Below, one piece after another: positions 1 through 7,769 of a stretch of 64,000 nucleotides of DNA (the stretch's first letter is position 1; each line of letters opens with the position of its first letter). A program made the position numbers and the translations under genes. The stretch is from positions 2,046,001-2,110,000 of the forward strand of contig NZ_JACCBI010000001.1 of assembly GCF_013407835.1 (NCBI RefSeq). The letters run 5' to 3'. The notes beneath the pieces were generated by a model. That model was given only the letters and a program-made list of their open reading frames with translations. It was not told where the DNA came from and searched no databases. This stretch comes from Agromyces atrinae. Its GTDB lineage: Bacteria > Actinomycetota > Actinomycetes > Actinomycetales > Microbacteriaceae.

Positions 1-1
1 C

Positions 2-82
2 AAGGGCCTCCTCGACTCCGGCACGATCACGCAGGACGAGTACAACCTGCTGAAGGCGAAGGCACTCGCGCACACCGCGTAG
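2..82 (+). CDS. C-terminal end of a SHOCT-domain protein (5' end outside window)
   Basis: Only the last 26 codons are inside the window. They read LLDSGTITQDEYNLLKAKAL followed by a short tail and TAG. This is the typical short C-terminal (SHOCT) helix pair: a leucine-rich helix, a GxIT turn, an acidic residue pair and a Lys/Leu-rich second helix. SHOCT modules sit at the C-terminus of many bacterial proteins, often membrane-associated or oligomeric ones, and do not reveal the function of the rest of the protein. A perfect palindromic terminator follows 14 bases after the stop. The frame is open from the left edge; the main domain cannot be seen. Confidence 0.75.
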   Translation, partial: KGLLDSGTITQDEYNLLKAKALAHTA

Positions 83-96
83 TCACCCGCTCTCGA

Positions 97-134
97 CGAG
101 AGGCGAATGGATGCCGGCATCCATTCGCCTCTCG
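97..134. terminator. Perfect 19-bp palindrome, probable bidirectional terminator
   Basis: The two 19-nt arms (97-115 and 116-134) are exact reverse complements with no spacer, so the hairpin closes on a CCGG loop. TTCGTT follows on the plus strand. It lies between a plus-strand gene end (82) and a minus-strand gene end (153), where a shared terminator is expected. Confidence 0.8.
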
Positions 135-152
135 TTCGTTAATGGGTCGCGA

Positions 153-398
153 TCACGAGGCGGTCGTCAGAGCCGCGCGCAGACGGTTCTCGTCGACGCG
201 CCAGAAGGTGTGGACGGCTCCGTCGATGAGGACGACCGGGATCTCTTCGACGTGCCGCTCGAAGAGCACGTCGTCGTCGAGGATCGACACCTCGTCGACG
301 CTCACGTCGGGGAAGTCGACGAGCACGCGGTTCACGACCTCCCGTGCGTCGTCGCACAGGTGGCATCCGGGCTTGCCGATGAGGGTGAGAGCGGTCAT
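153..398 (-). CDS. Glutaredoxin-like thioredoxin-fold protein
   Basis: An 81-residue protein with a CxxC active site near the N-terminus (GKPGCHLCDDA, residues 8-18) and the cis-Pro-type segment EEIPVVLIDG around residue 51, followed by a final helix. Size and layout match the small glutaredoxin-like (DUF836-type) family common in actinobacteria. It is probably a cytoplasmic thiol-disulfide oxidoreductase, possibly using mycothiol; the substrate cannot be inferred. The ATG at 398 lies exactly 6 nt after a TAGGCT hexamer (405-410), so the mRNA may be leaderless, although a run of six G also precedes the start. It is a single gene. Confidence 0.8.
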   Translation of the reverse strand: MTALTLIGKPGCHLCDDAREVVNRVLVDFPDVSVDEVSILDDDVLFERHVEEIPVVLIDGAVHTFWRVDENRLRAALTTAS

Positions 399-427
399 CC
401 CCCCAGCCTAGGCAGCGCGCGGTTAGT

Positions 428-495
428 CGAGTGTCGCCGTTTGCGTCGAGTCAGCCCCCTCTACCGGCGACTCTCGACGCAAACGGCGACACTCG
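428..495. repeat. 23-bp perfect inverted repeat (hairpin, 22-nt loop)
   Basis: Positions 428-450 and 473-495 are exact 23-nt reverse complements (arms begin CGAGTGTCGCCG and end GCGTCGAG). The element lies in the gap between the glutaredoxin-like gene and bS22. There is no T-tract on either side, so it looks more like a dispersed palindromic repeat than a standard terminator. Confidence 0.7.
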
Positions 496-537
496 GCGGG
501 TGCAGGCGCAGAGGTGAAGGTGCGCGCCCGGGCATGC

Positions 538-567
538 AAAAGAGCGCCCGACCGAGGCCGGACGCTC
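538..567 (-). terminator. Terminator of the bS22 gene
   Basis: On the minus strand the arms 567-559 and 550-542 pair over 9 bp (GAGCGTCCG with CGGGCGCTC, one G-U), followed directly by TTTT (541-538). It begins 17 nt after the bS22 stop codon. Confidence 0.75.
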
Positions 568-583
568 ACTGCAGAAGTAGTGT

Positions 584-682
584 CTACTTCTTGTTGCGAC
601 GCTGGTGGCGCGTCTTGCGAAGAAGCTTGCGGTGCTTCTTCTTCGCCATGCGCTTGCGCCGCTTCTTGATGACGGAACCCAC
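584..682 (-). CDS. Small ribosomal subunit protein bS22 (AURKAIP1/COX24 domain)
   Basis: A 32-residue, almost wholly basic protein beginning MGSVIKKRRKRMAKKKHR and ending QRRNKK. This matches the actinobacterial AURKAIP1/COX24-domain peptide seen as bS22 in mycobacterial ribosome structures, where it binds 16S rRNA near the decoding region. The start is GTG at 682, supported by a GAGG Shine-Dalgarno core 5 nt upstream. The gene is too short for default ORF cut-offs and is easily missed. A terminator with a T-run follows. The function is assigned from family knowledge; sequence and length fit very well. Confidence 0.9.
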   Translation of the reverse strand: MGSVIKKRRKRMAKKKHRKLLRKTRHQRRNKK

Positions 683-795
683 GTATACCTCACAGTGAAG
701 TCGAATGGTCGCGCGAATCGCGAGCCGGAGGCTAAATGCCTCGGGGTAGTCTAGCCGATTCCGCGACCGCCTGCCGCGCGACGGGTTGAACCCCG

Positions 796-1221
796 CTACT
801 TCTTCGGGCCGACGGACTTCACGACGCTCGTGACCTTGTACGCCGTGTCGGCGAAGGTCTTGCCGATCGACTCGGCGAAGGCGCGCTGCTCGGCACCGAG
901 GCCCGCCTCGACGAGCGCTGCCGCATCGGCCGCGATGTCGACGGAGAGGAACGGGATGAGCCAGTCCTCGATGACCTCGAGCGGCTGCTGCACCAGGTGG
1001 TAGTAGCGGTGCTGACCCTCTTCGCGCACACCCACGAGCCCGGCCTCGCGCAGCACCTTGAGATGCTTCGACACCGTCGGCTGGCTGAGGCCCAGGGTGG
1101 CGACGATATCGGACACGCTGATCTCGCCGACGCCCTCCGTCGCCGCCTGGTGACGGTCGAGGAGAACGCCGAGGATGTCACGTCTGGTCGTGTCCGCCAC
1201 AACGTCGAAGATGTCCGCCAT
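796..1221 (-). CDS. ArsR-family winged-helix transcriptional regulator
   Basis: A 141-residue protein. It opens MADIFDVVADTTRRDIL, the usual ArsR N-terminal helix, then has the recognition region LGLSQPTVSKHLKVLREAGL (about residues 42-61) and the wing REEGQHRYYHL. It lacks an obvious cysteine metal site, so it may sense something other than a metal. The C-terminal 50 residues resemble actinobacterial relatives that carry an extra helical tail. The chosen ATG at 1221 lies 7 nt after TAGCCT (1229-1234) and has no Shine-Dalgarno, consistent with leaderless translation; ATG 1239 is an alternative. It is divergent from the Trk genes, which it could regulate, but no operator was identified. Confidence 0.85.
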   Translation of the reverse strand: MADIFDVVADTTRRDILGVLLDRHQAATEGVGEISVSDIVATLGLSQPTVSKHLKVLREAGLVGVREEGQHRYYHLVQQPLEVIEDWLIPFLSVDIAADAAALVEAGLGAEQRAFAESIGKTFADTAYKVTSVVKSVGPKK

Positions 1222-1298
1222 AGGGTCAAGGCTAGTCATTCCGCGCGAGGAGTACCATGACAGGGCGCTGAACCGGTACGCGTCGGAAGGGGGCTCGG

Positions 1299-2738
1299 AT
1301 GCGGGCGGACTCACGGGGGTACTCCTCGTCGGCACCACGCTCTGCCCTCGGCATGATCCGCGACGGTCTCGACGCCTTCGTTCGCACCTCTCCCCCGCGC
1401 TTCGCGATCGTCATCTTCGCCGGGCTCATCCTGCTCTTCACGCTGCTCTTCTCCCTGCCGATCGCGACGGCCGACCGCTCCGTGACGCCGCTGCACGACG
1501 CCCTCTTCACCGCCGTCTCGGTCATCTGCGTGACAGGTCTCGCGACCGTCGACATGGCGACGCACTGGTCGGCGTTCGGCAACGTGCTCGTCTACATCGG
1601 CGTGAACATCGGCGGCATCGGCGTGCTCACGATCGCGTCGATCCTCGGTCTCGCGGTGTCACGGAAGCTCGGCCTCCGCGCCCGCCTCATCGCCGCGAGC
1701 GACTCGAACCCCGGTCGCATCCACGCCGGACCGGTCAACGAAGGCCAGGCCGTCCGCCTCGGCGAGGTCGGCAGCCTGCTCGTGACCGTCGCCGCGAGCG
1801 CCCTCATCATCGAGATCGTCATCGCCGTGCTCATGATCCCGAGCATGCTCGCCGCGGGCTTCGACTGGTGGTCGTCGCTCTGGCACAGCTTCTACTACTC
1901 GGCGATGGCGTTCACGAACACGGGCTTCAGTCCCAACATCGAGGGCACGGCGCAGTTCGCGAACGACTTCTGGTTCCTCTCGCTGCTCATGGTGGGCGTC
2001 TTCCTCGGCAGCCTCGGCTTCCCCGTGATCTACACCCTCGCGCGCTCGTGGCGGAAGCCGCGCAAGTGGTCGGTGCACGTCAAGCTCACACTCGTCACGA
2101 CCGTCATCCTCTTCGTCGCCGGCGCCGCGGCGTTCCTGCTGCTCGAGTACAACAATCCACGCACCTACGGACAGCTCGAGGCCGGGCCCACGATCTTCGA
2201 GTCGTTCTTCATGTCGGCGATGACGCGATCGGGCGGATTCGCGACGATCGACATGGCCGACCTCAACGGCTCGAGCCTGCTCGTGAGCGGCATGCTCATG
2301 TTCATCGGCGGCGGCTCGGCCTCGACGGCCGGTGGAATCAAGGTCACGACGCTCGCTGTGCTCTTCCTCGCGGCGTTCGCCGAGGCGCGCGGTGCGCCCG
2401 CGATGGAGGCCTTCGGGCGTCGCATCCCCCGCGACATCCTTCGCCTCGCCGTCAGCGTCGTGCTGTGGGGCGCCACGATCGTCGCGGTCGCCTCGATCGC
2501 GATCCTGCAGATCACGAAGGAGCCGTTCGACTACGTGCTCTTCGACGTCATCTCGGCATTCGCGACGTGCGGTCTCACGACGGGACTCACGGCCGACCTC
2601 CCGCCGAGCGGCGTCTACATCATGGCGGCGACGATGTTCATGGGGCGCGTTGGTACAGTGACACTCGCCGCAGCGCTCGCGGCGAGCCAGAAGAGGCAGC
2701 TCTTCCGGCGACCGGAAGAGAGGCCCATCGTTGGTTGA
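1299..2738 (+). CDS. TrkH/KtrB-type potassium uptake channel subunit
   Basis: A 479-residue integral membrane protein with four degenerate M1-P-M2 repeats. The four selectivity-filter segments are visible: VICVTGLATVD (about residue 75), AFTNTGFSP (about 205), TRSGGFATID (about 310) and ATCGLTTGL (about 425). These form the potassium pore in the Trk/Ktr/HKT superfamily, and the protein works as a dimer gated by the cytoplasmic TrkA/KtrA ring. Its stop overlaps the start of the TrkA-type gene by 8 nt, so the pair is translationally coupled. A second potassium system, Kdp, is encoded about 1 kb downstream on the other strand. A start further downstream (M19 at 1353) is possible. Confidence 0.93.
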   Translation: MRADSRGYSSSAPRSALGMIRDGLDAFVRTSPPRFAIVIFAGLILLFTLLFSLPIATADRSVTPLHDALFTAVSVICVTGLATVDMATHWSAFGNVLVYIGVNIGGIGVLTIASILGLAVSRKLGLRARLIAASDSNPGRIHAGPVNEGQAVRLGEVGSLLVTVAASALIIEIVIAVLMIPSMLAAGFDWWSSLWHSFYYSAMAFTNTGFSPNIEGTAQFANDFWFLSLLMVGVFLGSLGFPVIYTLARSWRKPRKWSVHVKLTLVTTVILFVAGAAAFLLLEYNNPRTYGQLEAGPTIFESFFMSAMTRSGGFATIDMADLNGSSLLVSGMLMFIGGGSASTAGGIKVTTLAVLFLAAFAEARGAPAMEAFGRRIPRDILRLAVSVVLWGATIVAVASIAILQITKEPFDYVLFDVISAFATCGLTTGLTADLPPSGVYIMAATMFMGRVGTVTLAAALAASQKRQLFRRPEERPIVG

Positions 2739-3399
2739 TCGCATCAAGCACGACGCGCCCGTACTCGTCATCGGCCTCGGCCGGTTCGGGGCGGCGACCG
2801 CCGGCCAGCTCGATCGTCTCGGCCGCGAGGTGCTCGCCGTCGACGAGAGCGGCGCCCTCGTGCAGAAGTGGGCCGAGCGCGTGACGCACGCCGTGCAGGC
2901 CGACGCGAAGTCGATCGATGCGCTGCGTCAGATCGGTGCCCAGGACTTCTCGATCGCCGTGTGCGCCGTCGGTTCGTCGGTCGAGGCGAGCGTGCTCATC
3001 GTCGCAAACCTCGTCGACCTGAAGATCCCGCAGATCTGGGCGAAGGCCATCTCGCAGTCGCACGGCAAGATCCTCGAGCGCATCGGCGCGAACCACGTCA
3101 TCTACCCCGAGGCCGAGGCCGGCGAGCGCGTCGCGCACCTCGTCTCGGGGCGCATGATTGACTTCATCGAGTTCGACGACGACTTCGCCCTCGTGAAGAT
3201 GTACCCGCCGAAGCCGATCCGCGGCAAGAACCTCACCGAGTCGGGCGTGCGCACGAAGTACAACGTGACCGTCGTCGGCGTGAAGAGCCCCGGCAAGGAC
3301 TTCACCTACGCCACCGAGAAGACGGTCGTGTCGAACCACGACCTCATCATCGTGACCGGCAAGGAAGGCGACATCGAGCGCTTCGCGTCGCTCGAGTAG
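2731..3399 (+). CDS. TrkA/KtrA-type potassium channel regulatory subunit (RCK)
   Basis: A 222-residue cytoplasmic protein. An RCK_N Rossmann domain begins with VLVIGLGRFGAATAGQL (GxGxxG, residues 11-27) and ends its nucleotide-binding strand with a conserved acidic residue (VLAVDES). A C-terminal TrkA_C domain occupies about residues 140-222. It binds nucleotide and gates the adjacent membrane subunit. The start is TTG at 2731, chosen because GGAAGAGAGG lies 8 nt upstream and the start overlaps the trkH-like stop. The intergenic repeat cluster begins 47 nt after the stop. Confidence 0.92.
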   Translation: MVDRIKHDAPVLVIGLGRFGAATAGQLDRLGREVLAVDESGALVQKWAERVTHAVQADAKSIDALRQIGAQDFSIAVCAVGSSVEASVLIVANLVDLKIPQIWAKAISQSHGKILERIGANHVIYPEAEAGERVAHLVSGRMIDFIEFDDDFALVKMYPPKPIRGKNLTESGVRTKYNVTVVGVKSPGKDFTYATEKTVVSNHDLIIVTGKEGDIERFASLE

Positions 3400-3446
3400 G
3401 GGCGCGTCGCCCGCGCGCGGCGCACCCGGGCCGCGGAGCGCACGCG

Positions 3447-3862
3447 CCCGGCGGAGTGCAGCTCGTGCGTAGGAGTGCGCCTCGCGCGGCACTCCAGTGC
3501 GCGAACGGCACTCCTGCGGGTGGGTGCGGGCCAGGGGGGCGGATGACACGGCGCACCGTCATCCGCTTCGCCATTCGTGTTCGTCACTCGTGTCGAAATC
3601 ACCCCGCGCGGCGCACCCGCCCGGCGGAGTGCCGCTCGTGCGTGGGAGTGCGTATCGCGCGGCACTCCGGCGCGCGAACGGCACTCCCGCGAGTGGGTGG
3701 GGGTCAGGATGGCGGATGACACGGCACACCGTCATCCGCTTCGTCACTCGTACCGAAACTGACGCGCGTGGCGCACACGCCCGGCGGAGTGCAGCTCGTG
3801 CGTAGGAGTGCGCCTCGCGCGGCACTCCGGCGCGCGAACGGTACTCCTTGCGGGTGAGAGGA
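3447..3862. repeat. Tandem intergenic repeat cluster with embedded hairpins
   Basis: The 515-base gap between the Trk pair and kdpE carries no gene. It holds two full units (3447-3619 and 3620-3779) and one partial unit (from 3780) of a 160-173 bp repeat, each beginning CCCGGCGGAGTGC. Each full unit contains a 9-bp hairpin, GCGGATGAC...GTCATCCGC, with a 10-nt loop (3539-3566 and 3712-3739), plus a GGAGTGC...GCACTCC pair. It lies between convergent genes and probably also acts as a transcription stop. Confidence 0.8.
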
Positions 3863-3914
3863 GGTGCGTGGGGTGGGGTGTGAGGGGCGAGGGATGGCGC
3901 GGGGGCGCGCAGCG

Positions 3915-4601
3915 TCAGGGGCGCACGAAGCGGTAGCCCATGCCGGCCTCGGTGAGGAAGTGCTGCGGGTGCGCGGGGTCGGGCTCGAGCTTCTTGCGGA
4001 GCTGCGCGATGTAGAGGCGTACGTACCCGCTGTCGGCCACGTGCGCCGGGCCCCAGATGTCGGTGAGCAGCGTCTGCCGCGTGACGAGGCGCCCCTCGTT
4101 CCGCACGAGGAGCTCAAGGATGCGCCACTCGGTGGGCGTGAGCCGCACCTGGTGCACACCGGCGCCCGCACCGCGCGAGACGCTCTTCGCGACGAGGTCG
4201 ATCGTGACGTCGGCGAACGTCACGACGGGGTCGGACTCGGGCGGAGCGACGCGCCGGGCGAGCGCACGGATGCGCGCGAGGAGCTCATCGATCGAGAAGG
4301 GCTTCGTGACGTAGTCGTCGGCTCCCGCGTCGAGCGCGTCGACGGTGTCGAATGATCCCGTGCGTCCCGAGACGACGAGGATGGGCGCGCTCGTCCACCC
4401 GCGGAGCGCGTGGATGACCTCGATGCCGTCGAGGTGGGGCATGCCGAGGTCGAGCAGGTACAGGTCGGGGCGCTCCTCGACGGCGAGGTTTACGGCCGCG
4501 CGGCCATCGTGCGCGACGACGACGCCGTATCCCCGTGCGCCGAGGGTCACGCGGAGCGCCCGCAGCATCTGGGTGTCGTCATCGGCGATGAGGATCTTCA
4601 T
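3915..4601 (-). CDS. kdpE: KdpE response regulator
   Basis: A 228-residue OmpR-type regulator. The receiver domain has the acidic pair in ADDDTQ (residues 6-11), the phosphoacceptor Asp in LLDLGMPHLDG (about residue 51) and Lys in DYVTKPFSID (about 101). A winged-helix DNA-binding domain follows, with LTPTEWRILELLVRNEGRLV and a C-terminal GMGYRFV. It should be phosphorylated by KdpD and activate the kdp promoter under potassium limitation or osmotic upshift. It is the last gene of the operon and overlaps kdpD by 4 nt. Good conservation and context leave little doubt. Confidence 0.95.
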   Translation of the reverse strand: MKILIADDDTQMLRALRVTLGARGYGVVVAHDGRAAVNLAVEERPDLYLLDLGMPHLDGIEVIHALRGWTSAPILVVSGRTGSFDTVDALDAGADDYVTKPFSIDELLARIRALARRVAPPESDPVVTFADVTIDLVAKSVSRGAGAGVHQVRLTPTEWRILELLVRNEGRLVTRQTLLTDIWGPAHVADSGYVRLYIAQLRKKLEPDPAHPQHFLTEAGMGYRFVRP

Positions 4602-7114
4602 GCGTCATCCCTCTCGGTCGAACCCGTCGAACCCGTCGACACGGTACCCGCGACCGGCAGCGTCACGACCATCGTGAGCCCGCCGCCGGGGGTGTCCTCT
4701 CCGTCGAGCACGCCGCCCATTCCCTCGGTGAACCCCTTCGAGAGGGCGAGCCCAAGGCCGAGGCCGGTCTGGTTGTCGGTGTCGCCGAGGCGCTGGAACG
4801 GCACGAAGATCTCGTCGCGACGCTCGGGCGCGACGCCGGGGCCGTGGTCGGTGACGCGCACCTGCACGGTGTCGGCGAACGTGCTCGTCGAGAGGCGCAC
4901 ACGCGTCTCCGGCGGGTCGTAGCGCGCCGCATTCGTCAGCAGGTTGACGAGCACGCGCTGCAGGAGCACGGCATCGGCGGCGACGAGCGGCAACTCACGG
5001 TCGAGATCGAGGTCGACGTCGGCCGGGCCGATCCCGAGTTCGTCGAGAGCGGCGAGGATGACGTCGTCGACGTCGACCGGAGAGATCGCGACGCCGAGCA
5101 CGCCGGCCTGCACGCGGCTCACGTCGAGCAAGTCGGTCACGAGTCGCGCGAGGATGTCGAGGCTCTCGTCGGCGGTCTCGAGGAGCTCGGCGCGGTCGGC
5201 ATCGGAGAGCACGACCGCCGAGGAACGCAGCGCCGACACCGAGGCCGTCGCCGAGGCGAGCGGGCGACGCAGGTCGTGACTGACCGCCGAGAGCAGCGCC
5301 GTGCGCACGCGATCGGTCGCGGCGAGCGGGCCGACCTCCTTCGCGGTCTCGGCGAGGTCGCCGTGCTCGAGCGTCGCATCGATCTGGGCGGCGATGACGG
5401 TGAGCAGCCGTCGCTCGGACGCCGCGGGGTCGCGCCCGTACAGTTCGAGCACGGCGCGGTCGCCCACGGCGATCGTCGAGAGCGCACCCGCGGGCTCGCC
5501 ATCGGTCGCGAGCACGGCGCCGCTCGCGATGAGCCGCACACCGGCGAGAGAGAACGCCTCGCGCGTGCGACCGATCATCGCCTGCAGGGCTCCCTCGCCG
5601 CGCAGCACGCTTCCCGCGATCGTCGCGAGCAGCTCCGACTCGGCCGAGGCGCGTTGTGCGGCGCGGGCGCGGCGAGCGGCACGGTCGACGATCGCACTCA
5701 CGAGCAGGGCATTGGCGACGTAGAGCCCGAGGGCGAAGAGGTGCAGGGGCTCGTCGACCGTGATCGTGTGCACCGGGTCGACGAAGAAGTAGTCGAGCGT
5801 GATGCCCGAGAGCACCGCGGCGAAGAGCGCCGGCCAGATGCCGCCGACGAGCGCGACGAGGATGACGAGCAGCTGGTACGCGAGCACATCGCTCGTGATC
5901 GACTCATCGCTCCGCAACGCGACGAGCAGCACCGTGAGAAGCGGCCCACCGAGAAGAGCGAGCGCGAAGCCGAGGACCCGACGCCGCACGGTGAGCGCTC
6001 CGGCACGCAGCCGGGGCAGAGCGAAGCGCCCGCCGACGCGCGCGTGGGTGACGATGTGCACGTCGATCTCGCCGGCCTCGCGGATGACGGTCGCCCCGAT
6101 CCCCGGGCCGGTGAGCGCCGCGGCCAGTCGCCCGCGACGACTCACACCGACGACGAGCTGGGTCGCGTTCGCGGCGCGCGCGAAGCTGATGAGGGCGTCG
6201 GGGATGTCGTCGCCGACGACCTGGTGGTAACTGCCGCCGAGCGACTCGACGAGGCGGCGCTGCTCGGCGAGGGCACCCGGATCGGCGGCGCGCAGCCCGT
6301 CCTGCGTCGACACGTGCACGGCGAGCAGTTCGCCGCCCGCCGACCGCGCCGCGATCCGCGCACCTCGGCGTAGCAGCGTCTCGCCCTCGGCGCCGCCCGT
6401 GAGGGCGACGACGACGCGCTCGCGCGCCTCCCACTTCGACTCGATGCCGTGCGCACTGCGATAGGACTGCAGGGCGCTGTCGACCTCGTCGGCGAGCCAC
6501 AGCAGCGCGAGCTCGCGGAGGGCGGTGAGGTTGCCGAGCCGGAAGTAGTTCGAAAGCGCCGCGTCGATGCGCTCGGCGGGGTACACCTGGCCGCTCGCGA
6601 GGCGATCGCGGAGCGCCTCGGGCGCGAGGTCGACGATCTCGATCTGGTCGGCGGCGCGCAGCACGGCGTCGGGAACGGTCTCGCGCTGCGGTGCTCCCGT
6701 GATCTGCTGCACGACGTCGCCGAGCGACACGATGTGTTGGATGTTCACGGTCGAGACGACGTCGATACCGGCATCCAACAGCGCCTCGACGTCCTGCCAC
6801 CGCTTCTCGTGCGCGCCGCCCGGGGCGTTCGTGTGGGCGAGCTCGTCGACGAGGGCGACGTCGGGGGCGCGGCGGATGACGGCGTCGAGGTCCATCTCGT
6901 CGAGCTCGACGCCGCGGTGCGCAGCGCGACGACGCGGCACGACCTCGAGTCCGTCGAGGAGGGCGGCGGTCGCGACCCGGCCGTGGGTCTCGACGACGGC
7001 GACGACGACGTCACGGCCCTCGGCGAGCGAGCGGCGGGCCTCGGCGAGCATCGCATAGGTCTTGCCCACGCCGGGCGCGGCCCCCAGCAGCACCCTCAAG
7101 CGACCGCGTCGCAT
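4598..7114 (-). CDS. kdpD: KdpD sensor histidine kinase
   Basis: An 838-residue protein. The N-terminal KdpD domain has Walker A GAAPGVGKT (11-19) and the family motif VDELAHTNAPG; a universal-stress-protein-like domain follows (about 230-350). Four transmembrane segments (DUF4118 type) span about 375-470, then a GAF-like linker. The kinase core carries the H-box VSHDLRRPLAS (note R-R-P where T-P is usual), the N-box LLTNAARYDP and glycine boxes DHGPGVAP and GLGLGLALSKG. It senses potassium and turgor and phosphorylates KdpE. It lies 17 nt after kdpC and overlaps kdpE. Domain order and length are standard. Confidence 0.95.
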   Translation of the reverse strand: MRRGRLRVLLGAAPGVGKTYAMLAEARRSLAEGRDVVVAVVETHGRVATAALLDGLEVVPRRRAAHRGVELDEMDLDAVIRRAPDVALVDELAHTNAPGGAHEKRWQDVEALLDAGIDVVSTVNIQHIVSLGDVVQQITGAPQRETVPDAVLRAADQIEIVDLAPEALRDRLASGQVYPAERIDAALSNYFRLGNLTALRELALLWLADEVDSALQSYRSAHGIESKWEARERVVVALTGGAEGETLLRRGARIAARSAGGELLAVHVSTQDGLRAADPGALAEQRRLVESLGGSYHQVVGDDIPDALISFARAANATQLVVGVSRRGRLAAALTGPGIGATVIREAGEIDVHIVTHARVGGRFALPRLRAGALTVRRRVLGFALALLGGPLLTVLLVALRSDESITSDVLAYQLLVILVALVGGIWPALFAAVLSGITLDYFFVDPVHTITVDEPLHLFALGLYVANALLVSAIVDRAARRARAAQRASAESELLATIAGSVLRGEGALQAMIGRTREAFSLAGVRLIASGAVLATDGEPAGALSTIAVGDRAVLELYGRDPAASERRLLTVIAAQIDATLEHGDLAETAKEVGPLAATDRVRTALLSAVSHDLRRPLASATASVSALRSSAVVLSDADRAELLETADESLDILARLVTDLLDVSRVQAGVLGVAISPVDVDDVILAALDELGIGPADVDLDLDRELPLVAADAVLLQRVLVNLLTNAARYDPPETRVRLSTSTFADTVQVRVTDHGPGVAPERRDEIFVPFQRLGDTDNQTGLGLGLALSKGFTEGMGGVLDGEDTPGGGLTMVVTLPVAGTVSTGSTGSTERDDA

Positions 7115-7131
7115 CTCCCTGTCCGTTCCTC

Positions 7132-7740
7132 TCAGCGTGAGCGCTCGTCGAGCGCGAGGTTCAGGCGGAGCACGTTCACGGTCGGCTCGCCGAGGTAGCC
7201 GAGGTCTCGTCCCTGAATCATAGACTCGACGAGCTCACGCACCTCCGCCTCGTCGAGACCGCGCTCGCGGGCGACGCGCGGCACCTGCAGCAGCGCGTAC
7301 TCGGGGCTGATGTGCGGGTCGAGACCCGACGCCGAGGCCGTGAGCGCACCGACGGGCACGGTCGTCGGGTCGACACCCTCGAGCTCGGCGACGTTCGCGC
7401 GCCGTTCCTCGATGAGCGCGATGAGGTCGGCGTTCTCGGGGCCGAGGTTCGAGCCGCTCGACGCACCCGCGTCGTAGCCGTCCCCGGCCGCCGAGGGGCG
7501 CGACTGGACGTACTCGGGCAGCGGCTCTCCGTCGGCGTCGGTGAACGACTGACCGATGAGGGCCGAACCGACCACTTCTCCGTCCTGCGTGATCGTCGAT
7601 CCGTTCGCCGCCGCGGGGAACGCGAGCTGGCCGACGCCGAGGATGACGGCTGTGTAGCCGACACCGAGGACGAGGGTCGAGATGAGGAGCAGTCGAATCG
7701 CGACGCCGGTGGTGCGCAGGGTCTGCCGAGGGGAGGCCAT
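7132..7740 (-). CDS. kdpC: KdpC subunit of the K+-transporting ATPase
   Basis: A 202-residue protein with a single N-terminal transmembrane helix (about residues 13-36) and an extracytoplasmic domain. Family landmarks are present: NGSTITQDGEVVGSALIGQ, SRPSAAGDGYDAGASSGSNL and ASGLDPHISPEYAL. KdpC stabilises the KdpFABC complex and raises its potassium affinity. It sits between kdpB and kdpD with short gaps. Nothing is unusual in length or motifs. Confidence 0.95.
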   Translation of the reverse strand: MASPRQTLRTTGVAIRLLLISTLVLGVGYTAVILGVGQLAFPAAANGSTITQDGEVVGSALIGQSFTDADGEPLPEYVQSRPSAAGDGYDAGASSGSNLGPENADLIALIEERRANVAELEGVDPTTVPVGALTASASGLDPHISPEYALLQVPRVARERGLDEAEVRELVESMIQGRDLGYLGEPTVNVLRLNLALDERSR

Positions 7741-7769
7741 GGTGGCTCTTCTTTCTGTCGGAGGGTGGG

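Noticed and set aside
1175..2884. Long Arg/His-rich open frames antisense or out of frame across many genes (for example over trkH, kdpD, kdpA)
   Set aside because: They are expected in DNA with strong G/C third positions; none has recognisable motifs, sensible start signals or domain order, and each overlaps a well-supported gene.
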